DNA of 7,902 nucleotides, taken from positions 1 to 7,902 of the forward strand of contig CAJJYX010000155.1 of the NCBI GenBank assembly GCA_905197435.1. The letters run 5' to 3'. The notes beneath the pieces are model-generated. The model was not told the origin of the DNA, searched no databases, and was given only the letters and a program-made list of their open reading frames with translations. The translations under genes and the position numbers were made by a program. Below are positions 1 through 5,703 of this stretch, one piece after another. Origin of the DNA: an uncultured Bacteroides sp. Lineage in GTDB: Bacteria; Bacteroidota; Bacteroidia; Bacteroidales; Bacteroidaceae. Position 1 is the first letter of the stretch. Every line of letters starts with the position of its first letter.

Positions 1-81
1 ATACATAGCAATCCCTGCCGTCTGTATGAAGCAGAGCAGCAGGGCGATACTGATTTGGTATATTTTTCTTCTTTTCGTCAT
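1..81 (-). CDS. N-terminus of an exported or membrane protein downstream of parB (partial)
   Basis: An open frame begins with ATG at 81-79, immediately after the parB stop (TAA at 84-82), and stays open for 27 codons to the window edge. The peptide starts MTKRRKIYQI and continues with a hydrophobic stretch (SIALLLCFIQ), so it has the basic n-region plus hydrophobic core of a signal peptide or a first membrane segment. The zero-base junction with parB means that it is translated from the same mRNA and probably coupled to parB termination. In many Bacteroides genomes the gene after parB encodes a DUF5683 protein, followed by a lytic transglycosylase. That identity is inferred from context only, because too little of the protein is visible to test it. 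Confidence 0.6.
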   Translation of the reverse strand, partial: MTKRRKIYQISIALLLCFIQTAGIAMY

Positions 82-969
82 TTATTTTTTCAGCGTATCA
101 AGGATGCCGATGATACGTTCCAATTCTTCTTCGTTACTGAACGGGATACTGATTTTTCCTTTGCCTTTCTCGGAACAGGTCAGTTGCACTTTGGCGCTGA
201 AGAAGCTGGAAAGTTGCTGCTTCAGCATGTTGAACTCTTCGGGCAGTTTGGAGCGTTTGGGCGCGATTTTTCGGCCGCCGCTTTTTATGGTTTCGCCTTC
301 ATTCAGGGACTTTACTATTTCCTCTACTTTGCGGACGGAATAGCCATGCTCCAGTATCTCTTCAAAAATCTTCACTTGCAGTTTGGGGTCGCCCAGCGTT
401 ATCAGGGCGCGGGCATGTCCCATGTCTATCTGTTTGTTCTGCAGGCCCATTTGGATGGGAGCCGGCAGTTTCAGCAGACGCAGGTAATTGGCGATGGTGG
501 TGCGTTTCTTTCCTACGCGTTCGCTGAGGCGTTCTTGGGTGAGGCCGTATTCTTCCAGCAGGTGCTGATAGGCGAGCGCTATTTCTACGGAGTTCAGGTC
601 TTCGCGCTGTATGTTTTCGATGAGTGCCATTTCCATGACATTCTCATCGTCGGCCGTACGGATGTAGGCAGGGATGCTTGTCAGCCCGGCTATTTGTGAG
701 GCGCGGAAGCGACGTTCGCCGGCAATGATCTGATACTCATCGTCGGAGAGCTTGCGCAGGGTGATGGGTTGGATGATACCAATTTCTGCAATAGACTCGG
801 CAAGCTCCTGCAACGCTGTTGGGTCGAATTCGCGACGGGGCTGGTTAGGATTGACGGAAATCTTCGACAATTCTATTTCATTGATAGAAGAAGAGCCTTC
901 GGTCTGCACCTCATCCATAGAGAGCAGGGCATCCAGTCCGCGTCCAAGTGCATTTCTTTTCTGTGCCAT
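82..969 (-). CDS. parB: Chromosome-partitioning protein ParB (CTP-dependent DNA clamp)
   Basis: The 295-residue protein is full length for chromosomal ParB/Spo0J. ParB binds parS centromere sites, loads as a CTP-dependent sliding clamp, and is moved by ParA to segregate the origin region. The N-terminal motif LGRGLDALL (residues 8-16) is the ParA-contacting peptide, with a conserved arginine at 10. The ParB/Srx domain follows, with the CTP-binding box GERRFRA (84-90) and the second nucleotide-contact motif ENIQRE (118-123). A helix-turn-helix parS-reading region spans about 143-166 (LTQERLSERVGKKRTTIANY), followed by GHARAL (184-189). The C-terminal ~50 residues fit the dimerisation domain. 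ATG at 969-967 gives the standard family start. parA ends 46 bases upstream with no promoter-like element between them, so the two are probably co-transcribed. No canonical parS site is visible in this window. Confidence 0.97.
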   Translation of the reverse strand: MAQKRNALGRGLDALLSMDEVQTEGSSSINEIELSKISVNPNQPRREFDPTALQELAESIAEIGIIQPITLRKLSDDEYQIIAGERRFRASQIAGLTSIPAYIRTADDENVMEMALIENIQREDLNSVEIALAYQHLLEEYGLTQERLSERVGKKRTTIANYLRLLKLPAPIQMGLQNKQIDMGHARALITLGDPKLQVKIFEEILEHGYSVRKVEEIVKSLNEGETIKSGGRKIAPKRSKLPEEFNMLKQQLSSFFSAKVQLTCSEKGKGKISIPFSNEEELERIIGILDTLKK

Positions 970-1015
970 CTATTTCTTTACTGTTTTACGGTTATTACAT
1001 TTGCCATGCGGGATA

Positions 1016-1783
1016 TTACTTCTCGTTGTGGCTGATTAACTCTTTGGCCAGTGCGATGTGGTTTTTGGCTCCGGTGGAGTCCGCATCGTACAGGATTGTG
1101 GGAAGCCCGTAGCTGGGTGCTTCGCTCAGCTTTACATTGCGCTGGATGACGGTGCTGAATACCAGTTCCTGAAAATGGCGCTTCACTTCATCGTAAATCT
1201 GGTTGGCCTGGCGCAGGCGCGAGTCGTACATCGTCAGCAGGAAGCCTTCGATTTCGAGGGCGGGGTTCAGCTTGGATTTGATGATTTTTATGGTATTCAG
1301 CAATTTGCTGATGCCTTCCAATGCAAAATATTCCGCTTGTACGGGGATGATTACAGAGTCGGCGGCAGTCAGTGCGTTGACCGTAATCAGGCCCAGAGAC
1401 GGAGAGCAGTCTATCAAGATATAATCAAACTCATCCTTCAGTGGTGCCAGCACTTCTTTCAGTATCTTCTCGCGGTTTTTCAGGTTGAGCATTTCTATTT
1501 CGGCACCTACCAGATTGATGTGGGAGGAGATTACCTTCAGCGTGTCTATCTCTGTGTCATGAAGGGCTTTGCGCACGTCTACGCGGTCAATAATGCACTC
1601 ATAGATAGTGCATTCCGACTGTTTGATGTCCACACCCAAACCGGAGGAGGCATTGGCCTGGGGATCTGCGTCTACAACGAGCACTTTCTTTTCAAGCGTG
1701 GCGAGTGAGGCTGCGAGGTTGATTGTTGTTGTTGTCTTGCCTACACCACCCTTTTGGTTAGCCATAGCAATTATTTTTCCCAT
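1016..1783 (-). CDS. parA: Chromosome-partitioning ATPase ParA (Soj/MinD family)
   Basis: The 255-residue protein is the normal length for a chromosomal ParA lacking an N-terminal DNA-binding extension. The deviant Walker A motif KGGVGKTT is at 11-18 with its signature lysine at 11. The A' motif VVDADPQ is at 36-42, and Walker B YILIDCSPS is at 121-129. The conserved QAEYFALEG (149-157) and the C-terminal segment RNVKLSEAPSYG (215-226) are typical of Soj. ATP-bound ParA dimerises on the nucleoid, and ParB stimulates hydrolysis, producing the gradient that moves ParB-parS complexes. ATG at 1783-1781 gives MGKIIAMANQ; the in-frame Met7 would sit right next to the Walker A loop, so the first ATG is preferred. 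It is the first gene of the leftward parA-parB unit, with a candidate promoter about 180 bases upstream. Confidence 0.97.
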   Translation of the reverse strand: MGKIIAMANQKGGVGKTTTTINLAASLATLEKKVLVVDADPQANASSGLGVDIKQSECTIYECIIDRVDVRKALHDTEIDTLKVISSHINLVGAEIEMLNLKNREKILKEVLAPLKDEFDYILIDCSPSLGLITVNALTAADSVIIPVQAEYFALEGISKLLNTIKIIKSKLNPALEIEGFLLTMYDSRLRQANQIYDEVKRHFQELVFSTVIQRNVKLSEAPSYGLPTILYDADSTGAKNHIALAKELISHNEK

Positions 1784-1960
1784 AATCTCAATATTTATTG
1801 GCAGCGAAATAAGTGATAATTCCGGATAGCGCCTACAAATTCGGAGAAAGATTGCGAAAACGGTTGATAAGTCGGCTGTTTTGTTAATAACTCATAGACG
1901 CTTATCTCTGTTTTCCTTCTTGTAAATTGCGTGTAAAGCGTTCTTTCTCTGTTTGGTGGA

Positions 1961-1968
1961 CAAATATA
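1961..1968 (-). promoter_or_regulatory. Candidate Bacteroides -7 promoter element for parA-parB
   Basis: Read on the minus strand, 1968-1961 is TATATTTG, an exact match to the Bacteroides primary-sigma -7 consensus TAnnTTTG. No good -33 TTTG lies at the usual distance upstream, which is common for this promoter class but weakens the call. Transcription would begin near 1955 and leave a leader of roughly 170 nt before parA. The element overlaps a small inverted repeat, TTTG (1952-1955) with CAAA (1961-1964), which may be chance. Confidence 0.45.
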
Positions 1969-2063
1969 CGGATTTATCTTGAAATGAAGCTGCTTTTTTG
2001 TCTCGCTTGCAGAAGATTAAGATTTGTAAACCAATGGCAGACATAACTTTGAACTATTTCTCT

Positions 2064-2141
2064 TGTCTGCATGAGATGTGCATCTCGTGTTGTTCGAGAC
2101 GTGCATCTCATGCTGTTCGAGATGTGCATCTCATGCAGACA
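2064..2141. repeat. 78-base long inverted repeat with 15-bp perfect arms
   Basis: TGTCTGCATGAGATG at 2064-2078 is the exact reverse complement of 2127-2141. Inside it, CATCTCG (2081-2087) pairs with CGAGATG (2118-2124), and GAGA (2096-2099) pairs with TCTC (2106-2109). The whole segment can therefore fold as one long interrupted hairpin on either strand. It lies 63 bases beyond the DUF456 stop and about 95 bases before the candidate parA promoter. No run of T follows on either strand, so it is not a classical intrinsic terminator. It could protect or end the DUF456 transcript, insulate parA, bind a protein, or be one copy of a dispersed intergenic repeat; the sequence alone does not decide. 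Confidence 0.8.
2073..2132. repeat. Three tandem 14-bp near-palindromes at a 23-bp period
   Basis: GAGATGTGCATCTC occurs at 2073-2086 and again at 2119-2132. A one-base variant, GAGACGTGCATCTC, lies at 2096-2109. Each unit is an inverted repeat of six-base arms (GAGATG / CATCTC) around a two-base centre, with one arm mismatch in the middle copy. Units start exactly 23 bases apart, and the two 9-base spacers (GTGTTGTTC and ATGCTGTTC) resemble each other, so this is a tandem repeat as well as part of the larger hairpin. Evenly spaced dyad sites are what a dimeric DNA-binding protein would recognise, but no binder is known to me. Confidence 0.85.
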
Positions 2142-2204
2142 GGCTGCTGTGTGGGTTGCGGTAGGCAGATGGGTTGTTTATCGGCAGAAGGGGAGTGGCC
2201 GGTG

Positions 2205-2678
2205 TCAGACCAGTGCTTTGACGAATTCCCAGCAGAAGTATGCGCATATCACGCACTTTACCACTGTGCCCAGCAAGAATCCCAGCAGCGAGCCCAATCC
2301 CGATTTCAAGGCTTGGCCTGTCTTGCCGCCTCCCATCAGTTCGCCGGCGAAAGCTCCGAGAAAAGGGCCGAGGATGATGCCCCAAGGCATGAAGAACAGT
2401 CCGGCGACGGTGCCTATGAGGCAGCCGCGCGTTCCCCACCGGGTGCCTCCGCTGTATTTGCTGCCCAGCATCGGGACGAAGTAGTCCAGTATCTGTACAA
2501 GGACGACTGCTGCCAGCCATAAGAGCAACTGTGTGGTGGAAAACTGCACCTTGTCCGTGAAATGCAGGAGCAATAGGCCTGCATAGGCTACGGGTGGCCC
2601 GGGAATCATCGGCAGGATGCAACCTGCCAGCCCGGCAATCAGGCAGAGGATGCCCATGATGAGGAGGAAAATATCCAT
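2205..2678 (-). CDS. Small DUF456-type integral membrane protein
   Basis: The 157-residue protein is very hydrophobic and glycine-rich. It has hydrophobic segments at about 1-20, 28-40, 50-70 (ending in the conserved-looking DYFVPMLGSKYSGG, 65-78), 86-112 and 127-148. The loop ILPMIPGPP (21-29) and the GxxxG-like glycine pattern match the DUF456 family of bacterial inner-membrane proteins, whose function is unknown. I chose ATG at 2678-2676 because the frame can be extended only to a TTG at 2735 that lies inside the probable promoter, and the extension is polar and unlike the family. It is transcribed leftward, divergently from surE. A long hairpin 63 bases past its stop may mark the end of its transcript. 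The family assignment rests on recalled motif pattern and hydropathy. Confidence 0.85.
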   Translation of the reverse strand: MDIFLLIMGILCLIAGLAGCILPMIPGPPVAYAGLLLLHFTDKVQFSTTQLLLWLAAVVLVQILDYFVPMLGSKYSGGTRWGTRGCLIGTVAGLFFMPWGIILGPFLGAFAGELMGGGKTGQALKSGLGSLLGFLLGTVVKCVICAYFCWEFVKALV

Positions 2679-2732
2679 AGGTTTATTGTTGCTGTTGCTG
2701 AAAAGGACGACTGTACCTTTTCTCTTTGCGGA

Positions 2733-2740
2733 CAAAAGTA
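2733..2740 (-). promoter_or_regulatory. -7 promoter element for the DUF456 gene
   Basis: Read on the minus strand this is TACTTTTG, an exact TAnnTTTG match. Transcription would start near 2726, leaving a leader of about 45-50 nt before the ATG at 2678. A -33 element is not obvious. The same octamer occurs on the other strand 21 bases away and faces surE. Confidence 0.6.
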
Positions 2741-2761
2741 GGATAATTCTTCCTTTTTAGC

Positions 2762-2769
2762 TACTTTTG
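2762..2769 (+). promoter_or_regulatory. -7 promoter element for surE-lpxB
   Basis: TACTTTTG is an exact match to the Bacteroides -7 consensus TAnnTTTG. Transcription would start near 2776, giving a leader of only about 15 nt before the ATG at 2791. This decides the surE start, because the upstream in-frame TTG at 2767 lies inside the promoter element. A -33 element is not clear. Together with 2733-2741 it forms a 9-bp inverted repeat (CAAAAGTAG / CTACTTTTG). Confidence 0.6.
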
Positions 2770-2790
2770 CCTGATAATAAAAAGAAAGTT

Positions 2791-3555
2791 ATGGAAAATC
2801 AGAGACCTTTGATATTGATTTCCAATGATGACGGCATCATTGCGAAAGGTATTAGCGAGTTAATCAAGTTCCTCCGTCCGCTGGGCGAGATTGTGGTAAT
2901 GGCACCGGATGCACCCCGTTCGGGAAGTGCGTGTGCACTGACAGTGACGGAGCCTATCCACTACCGGTTGGTGCGCAAGGATGTGGGGCTGACGGTATAC
3001 AAGTGTTCCGGTACGCCGACCGATTGCGTGAAGCTGGCCTTTCATACGGTGCTCGACCGCAAGCCCGACTTGGTGGTAGGCGGTATCAACCACGGCGACA
3101 ATTCTTCCGTAAACCTGCATTATTCCGGTACGATGGGCGTTGTGATAGAGGGATGCCTGAAAGGAGTGCCTTCCATCGGATTCTCCCTTTGCAACCATGA
3201 GCCGAATGCCGATTTTGAACCCGCGGGTCCCTATATCCGCGAGATAGCCAGACGGGTATTGGAGAAGGGCTTGCCTCCGTTGACATGCCTCAATGTCAAC
3301 TTCCCGGATGTGAAGGAGTTGAAGGGCGTGAGGATTTGCGAACAGACCAAAGGGCAATGGACGAACGAATGGGAGAACTTTGCCCATAGAGGGGATACCC
3401 ATTACTACTGGCTGACCGGCGAGTTTAAGAACAACGATGCCGATAATGAAAGGAATGACCACTGGGCACTCGACAACGGCTATGTGGCTATCACCCCGAC
3501 CACGGTGGATGCCACAGCCTATGGCTTGATTGATGAACTGAAAACATGGTTCTGA
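2791..3555 (+). CDS. surE: 5'/3'-nucleotidase SurE
   Basis: SurE is a metal-dependent phosphatase that removes phosphate from nucleoside 5'- and 3'-monophosphates and is associated with stationary-phase survival. The 254-residue protein carries the family's metal site at the N-terminus, SNDDG (11-15, with the paired aspartates 13-14). It also has PRSGSA (42-47, with the conserved serine 44), GINHGDN (98-104, metal-ligand Asn100) and YSGT (111-114). The C-terminal motif VAITPTTVD (232-240) is also typical. The ATG at 2791 gives [10 protein letters not shown], so the first strand runs directly into the active-site loop as usual. It is the first gene of a rightward unit with lpxB, whose start lies 39 bases beyond the surE stop. 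All expected active-site residues are present. Confidence 0.97.
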   Translation: MENQRPLILISNDDGIIAKGISELIKFLRPLGEIVVMAPDAPRSGSACALTVTEPIHYRLVRKDVGLTVYKCSGTPTDCVKLAFHTVLDRKPDLVVGGINHGDNSSVNLHYSGTMGVVIEGCLKGVPSIGFSLCNHEPNADFEPAGPYIREIARRVLEKGLPPLTCLNVNFPDVKELKGVRICEQTKGQWTNEWENFAHRGDTHYYWLTGEFKNNDADNERNDHWALDNGYVAITPTTVDATAYGLIDELKTWF

Positions 3556-3594
3556 TTAAATTCTTCGTTCTTCATTTTCAATTCTCCATTAATT
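3556..3594 (+). other. T-rich low-complexity spacer between surE and lpxB
   Basis: The 39-base gap consists almost entirely of reiterated A+T-rich pyrimidine-heavy words: ATTCTTCGTTCTTCA, then ATTTTCAATTCTCCA, then TTAATT. It offers no Shine-Dalgarno sequence to lpxB, no hairpin and no -7 consensus, so lpxB is probably expressed from the surE transcript. Confidence 0.5.
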
Positions 3595-4755
3595 ATGAAG
3601 TATTACTTGATTGTCGGTGAAGCTTCCGGCGACCTGCATGCCTCTCATCTGATGGCTGCATTGAAAAAAGAAGACCCGCAAGCGGAGTTCCGCTTCTTTG
3701 GCGGCGACCTTATGGCTGCGGTGGGCGGTGTGATGGTGAAGCATTACAAAGAGCTGGCGTACATGGGATTCATCCCCGTACTGCTACATCTGCGCACCAT
3801 TTTCGCCAATATGAAGCGTTGCAAGGAAGATATTGTGGCGTGGCAGCCGGATGTACTGATTCTGGTGGACTATCCGGGCTTTAACCTGGATATAGCCAAG
3901 TTTGTCCATGCCGGCACCGGGATCCCCGTCTTTTATTATATCTCCCCCAAGATATGGGCATGGAAGGAGTACCGCATCAGGAATATCAAACGGGATGTGG
4001 ACGAGCTGTTCTCTATCCTGCCGTTCGAGGTGGAGTTTTTTGAAGGGAAGCATCAGTATCCGATACATTATGTCGGCAACCCGACGGTGGATGAAGTGGC
4101 GGCTTTCCGTGCTTCTTGTTCGGAGACATTCGACGAATTTGCCCGGGCAAACGGGCTCTCGTCCAAACCTGTCATTGCTTTGCTGGCAGGCAGCCGCAAG
4201 CAGGAAATCAAGGACAATCTGCCTGACATGCTCCGTGCTGCGGCTTCTTTCCCCGACTATCAACTGGTGTTGGCCGGTGCTCCGGGCATTTCCCCCGAGT
4301 ATTACAAACGCTATGTGGGCGGGGCAGATGTGAAGATTATCTTCAACAAGACATTCTCTTTGTTGAGGCAGGCGGAGGCTGCGCTGGTCACTTCGGGGAC
4401 GGCTACGCTGGAAACGGCTCTGTTCCGCGTGCCGCAGGCGGTGTGTTACCATACTCCGATAGGAAAAGTAATCGCTTTCCTGAAACGGCATGTACTGAAA
4501 GTGAAGTACATTTCGCTGGTCAACCTCATTGCCGGCCGGGAGGTGGTGAGGGAACTGGTTGCCGATACAATGACGGTGGAGCAGGTGCGCTCGGAGCTGA
4601 GGCGTATCTTGTACGATAAGGAATACCGTCGTCGGATGCTTGAGGGATATGATTACATGGCATCCCGCTTGGGAGAGGCAGGGGCACCCATGCATGCCGC
4701 CCAAGAGATGGTGGCATTGCTTGGAAAGCATAAGGATGAGCAACAGAAAAAATAA
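3595..4755 (+). CDS. lpxB: Lipid-A-disaccharide synthase LpxB
   Basis: LpxB is a membrane-associated glycosyltransferase of family GT19. It joins UDP-2,3-diacylglucosamine to lipid X to make the lipid A disaccharide and release UDP. The 386-residue length is normal. Family motifs in order are GEASGDLHAS (8-17), the acidic VDYPGFN (91-97, with Asp92 in the position of the essential aspartate), YYISPKIWAWKEYR (114-127), LPFEVEFFEG (142-151) and VGNPTVDEV (160-168). These are followed by LAGSRKQEI (197-205, with the arginine of the UDP-binding site), SGTATLETAL (267-276) and KYISLVNLIAG (304-314). The C-terminus is lysine- and glutamine-rich. The start ATG at 3595 gives the expected MKYYLIVGEASG opening. 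It is the second gene after surE and is followed by a hairpin terminator. Nothing is missing or truncated. Confidence 0.98.
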   Translation: MKYYLIVGEASGDLHASHLMAALKKEDPQAEFRFFGGDLMAAVGGVMVKHYKELAYMGFIPVLLHLRTIFANMKRCKEDIVAWQPDVLILVDYPGFNLDIAKFVHAGTGIPVFYYISPKIWAWKEYRIRNIKRDVDELFSILPFEVEFFEGKHQYPIHYVGNPTVDEVAAFRASCSETFDEFARANGLSSKPVIALLAGSRKQEIKDNLPDMLRAAASFPDYQLVLAGAPGISPEYYKRYVGGADVKIIFNKTFSLLRQAEAALVTSGTATLETALFRVPQAVCYHTPIGKVIAFLKRHVLKVKYISLVNLIAGREVVRELVADTMTVEQVRSELRRILYDKEYRRRMLEGYDYMASRLGEAGAPMHAAQEMVALLGKHKDEQQKK

Positions 4756-4773
4756 GAAATTGTTAAAAAGGGG

Positions 4774-4803
4774 AAAGCCGGTGCAGTAAATGCCCGGCTT
4801 TTG
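4774..4803 (+). terminator. Intrinsic terminator after lpxB
   Basis: AAAGCCGG (4774-4781) pairs perfectly with CCGGCTTT (4794-4801). Inside, GCA (4783-4785) can also pair with TGC (4791-4793), leaving a GTAAA loop and one bulged T. Four T residues (4799-4802) follow the G+C core. It begins 18 bases after the lpxB stop and probably ends the surE-lpxB transcript. The T run is short, so some read-through into the NigD-like gene is possible. Confidence 0.75.
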
Positions 4804-4842
4804 TATTCTCTATACAGAAACAAATGAAAAAAAACATTGATT

Positions 4843-5592
4843 ATGAAAAAGCTACATTGGTTATTTATGGCAATATGTTTGGCAGTGATGCCCGCTTTGC
4901 AATCATGTAATGATAGTGACGGATATTCTATAGGTGATTTTACTCCGCCTTTGTGGGCTACTGTGCGTGTCACGGGGAATGCTTTTTATTTGAACTGTGA
5001 TACCTGGGGAACGCTTTGGCCGGTGAATACGGATATCGGGTGGTATGATGCTGTGGACGGACAACGTGTGATTACCGTGTTCAATCCTTTGTGGGATAAT
5101 TATGAAGGATACGACCATGCCGTGAAACTGCTGCGCCTGCAGAATGTCCTGACGAAGGAGATAGAGACGATAACCCCTGAGAATGAAGAGGAGTTCGGGA
5201 ATGATCCCGTATGGATATATAAAGGTGATATCACCATCAGCGGTGGCTATATGAACATCTTTTTCATGCAGAATCTGCCATCCTCGACCGAGCACAAGCA
5301 CCGTATCAGTCTGGTGCGTTCGCAAGAGGGCGATGCTTTGGCTGCCGAAGACGGATACATCCACTTGGAACTCCGCTATAACGACTATGATGATTTGACG
5401 GGGCGCCGCAGCCCTGGTGCTGTCTCCTACAACCTGAACGGTTTGGATATTACTTCTGAAACCAAGGGCATCAAGCTGAAGCTCAATTCTGAGGAAAACG
5501 GCGAAGTGGAAGTGACATTTGATTTGAAGACCACGGAACGTAATGAAAAGATGACTGCTGATATGGATTTGTCCAATATGCAGTTGAAATAA
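4843..5592 (+). CDS. NigD-like outer-envelope lipoprotein
   Basis: The 249-residue protein opens with a lipoprotein signal: basic MKK, a hydrophobic core to about residue 18, then a lipobox-like ALQSC with the acylated cysteine at 22, followed by acidic residues NDSDGYS. After the signal, the pattern GYSIGDF (27-33), NAFYLNCDTWGTLWP (46-60), QRVITVFN (74-81), EGYDHAVKL (88-96) and GNDPVWI (119-125) is that of NigD-like proteins. These have an N-terminal OB-fold-like domain and a C-terminal beta-sandwich, and are named after a gene beside the nigrescin bacteriocin cluster in Prevotella. The molecular function is not established. ATG at 4843 is preferred over the TTG at 4837 because it starts the signal peptide cleanly and follows an A-rich leader. 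No bacteriocin or peptide gene adjoins it, so an immunity role is unsupported here. It lies between the lpxB terminator and a bidirectional terminator, so it is probably its own unit, although I see no consensus -7 element upstream. Confidence 0.88.
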   Translation: MKKLHWLFMAICLAVMPALQSCNDSDGYSIGDFTPPLWATVRVTGNAFYLNCDTWGTLWPVNTDIGWYDAVDGQRVITVFNPLWDNYEGYDHAVKLLRLQNVLTKEIETITPENEEEFGNDPVWIYKGDITISGGYMNIFFMQNLPSSTEHKHRISLVRSQEGDALAAEDGYIHLELRYNDYDDLTGRRSPGAVSYNLNGLDITSETKGIKLKLNSEENGEVEVTFDLKTTERNEKMTADMDLSNMQLK

Positions 5593-5618
5593 GAAAGAGT
5601 TTGCAAGAACATATAGTA

Positions 5619-5669
5619 GAAAGGGCACCCGGGATTTTGATGCTGGTCATCTTATCCGGGTGCTCTTTT
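5619..5669. terminator. Probable bidirectional terminator between the NigD-like gene and cdsA
   Basis: GCACCCGG (5625-5632) pairs perfectly with CCGGGTGC (5656-5663). The stem extends outward through A/T pairs and two G-T wobbles to 5619/5669, around a loop of about 23 bases. On the plus strand the stem ends in CTCTTTTCTT; on the minus strand it ends in CCCTTTCTA. It sits 26 bases after the NigD-like stop and 34 bases after the cdsA stop, exactly where the two converging transcripts need to end. Confidence 0.75.
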
Positions 5670-5703
5670 CTTATATATATAAGTTGCCTTATGCCGATTG
5701 CGG

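Larger units (their letters stand above)
1784..2204. other. 421-base gene-free region upstream of parA
   Basis: No credible gene is visible here on either strand. Rightward open frames entering from about 1998 and 2071 continue across the DUF456 gene on the opposite strand and look like its shadows. Reading leftward toward parA, the region contains the palindrome array (2064-2141), then an A+T-rich stretch with a candidate -7 element (1968-1961), then about 170 bases of presumed parA leader. The segment 2142-2204 between the DUF456 stop and the palindrome array holds nothing recognisable. Confidence 0.7.

Noticed and set aside
55..699. 214-codon rightward open frame opposite parB
   Set aside because: It is antisense to a gene with full ParB motifs; the composition reflects reverse-strand codon bias.
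2073..2132. CRISPR-like array
   Set aside because: The repeats are 14 bp with 9-bp similar spacers and only three copies; there are no cas genes. The spacers are too short and too alike.
82..2141. parS centromere site near parAB
   Set aside because: I looked for the TGTTTCACGTGAAACA consensus and its CACGTG core and found none. The GAGATGTGCATCTC dyads do not resemble it, so no parS was called.
2064..2141. Intrinsic terminator for the DUF456 gene
   Set aside because: The hairpin is long, but no T run follows on the minus strand (AGAGAAATAG comes next). It may still mark a transcript end, but not as a classical intrinsic terminator.
1998..2522. Rightward open frames (from 1998 and 2071) that begin in the palindrome region and cross the DUF456 gene
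   Set aside because: They are antisense to a convincing membrane-protein gene, start in repeats that give repetitive Cys/His/Arg-rich peptide, and show no family resemblance.
2679..2735. Extended N-terminus of the DUF456 protein from TTG at 2735
   Set aside because: The extension overlaps the probable -7 element and adds a polar segment before a natural hydrophobic start.
2767..2790. Extended SurE start at TTG 2767
   Set aside because: The codon lies inside the TACTTTTG promoter element, and the ATG at 2791 places the active-site loop at the family's normal distance.
3784..4743. 319-codon leftward open frame opposite lpxB
   Set aside because: It is antisense to a complete LpxB with all family motifs. 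It is long only because of the codon usage of the real gene.
4824..4910. 28-codon open frame starting at ATG 4824, out of frame with the NigD-like gene
   Set aside because: It overlaps the signal-peptide coding region, encodes nothing recognisable, and is expected by chance in an A-rich leader.
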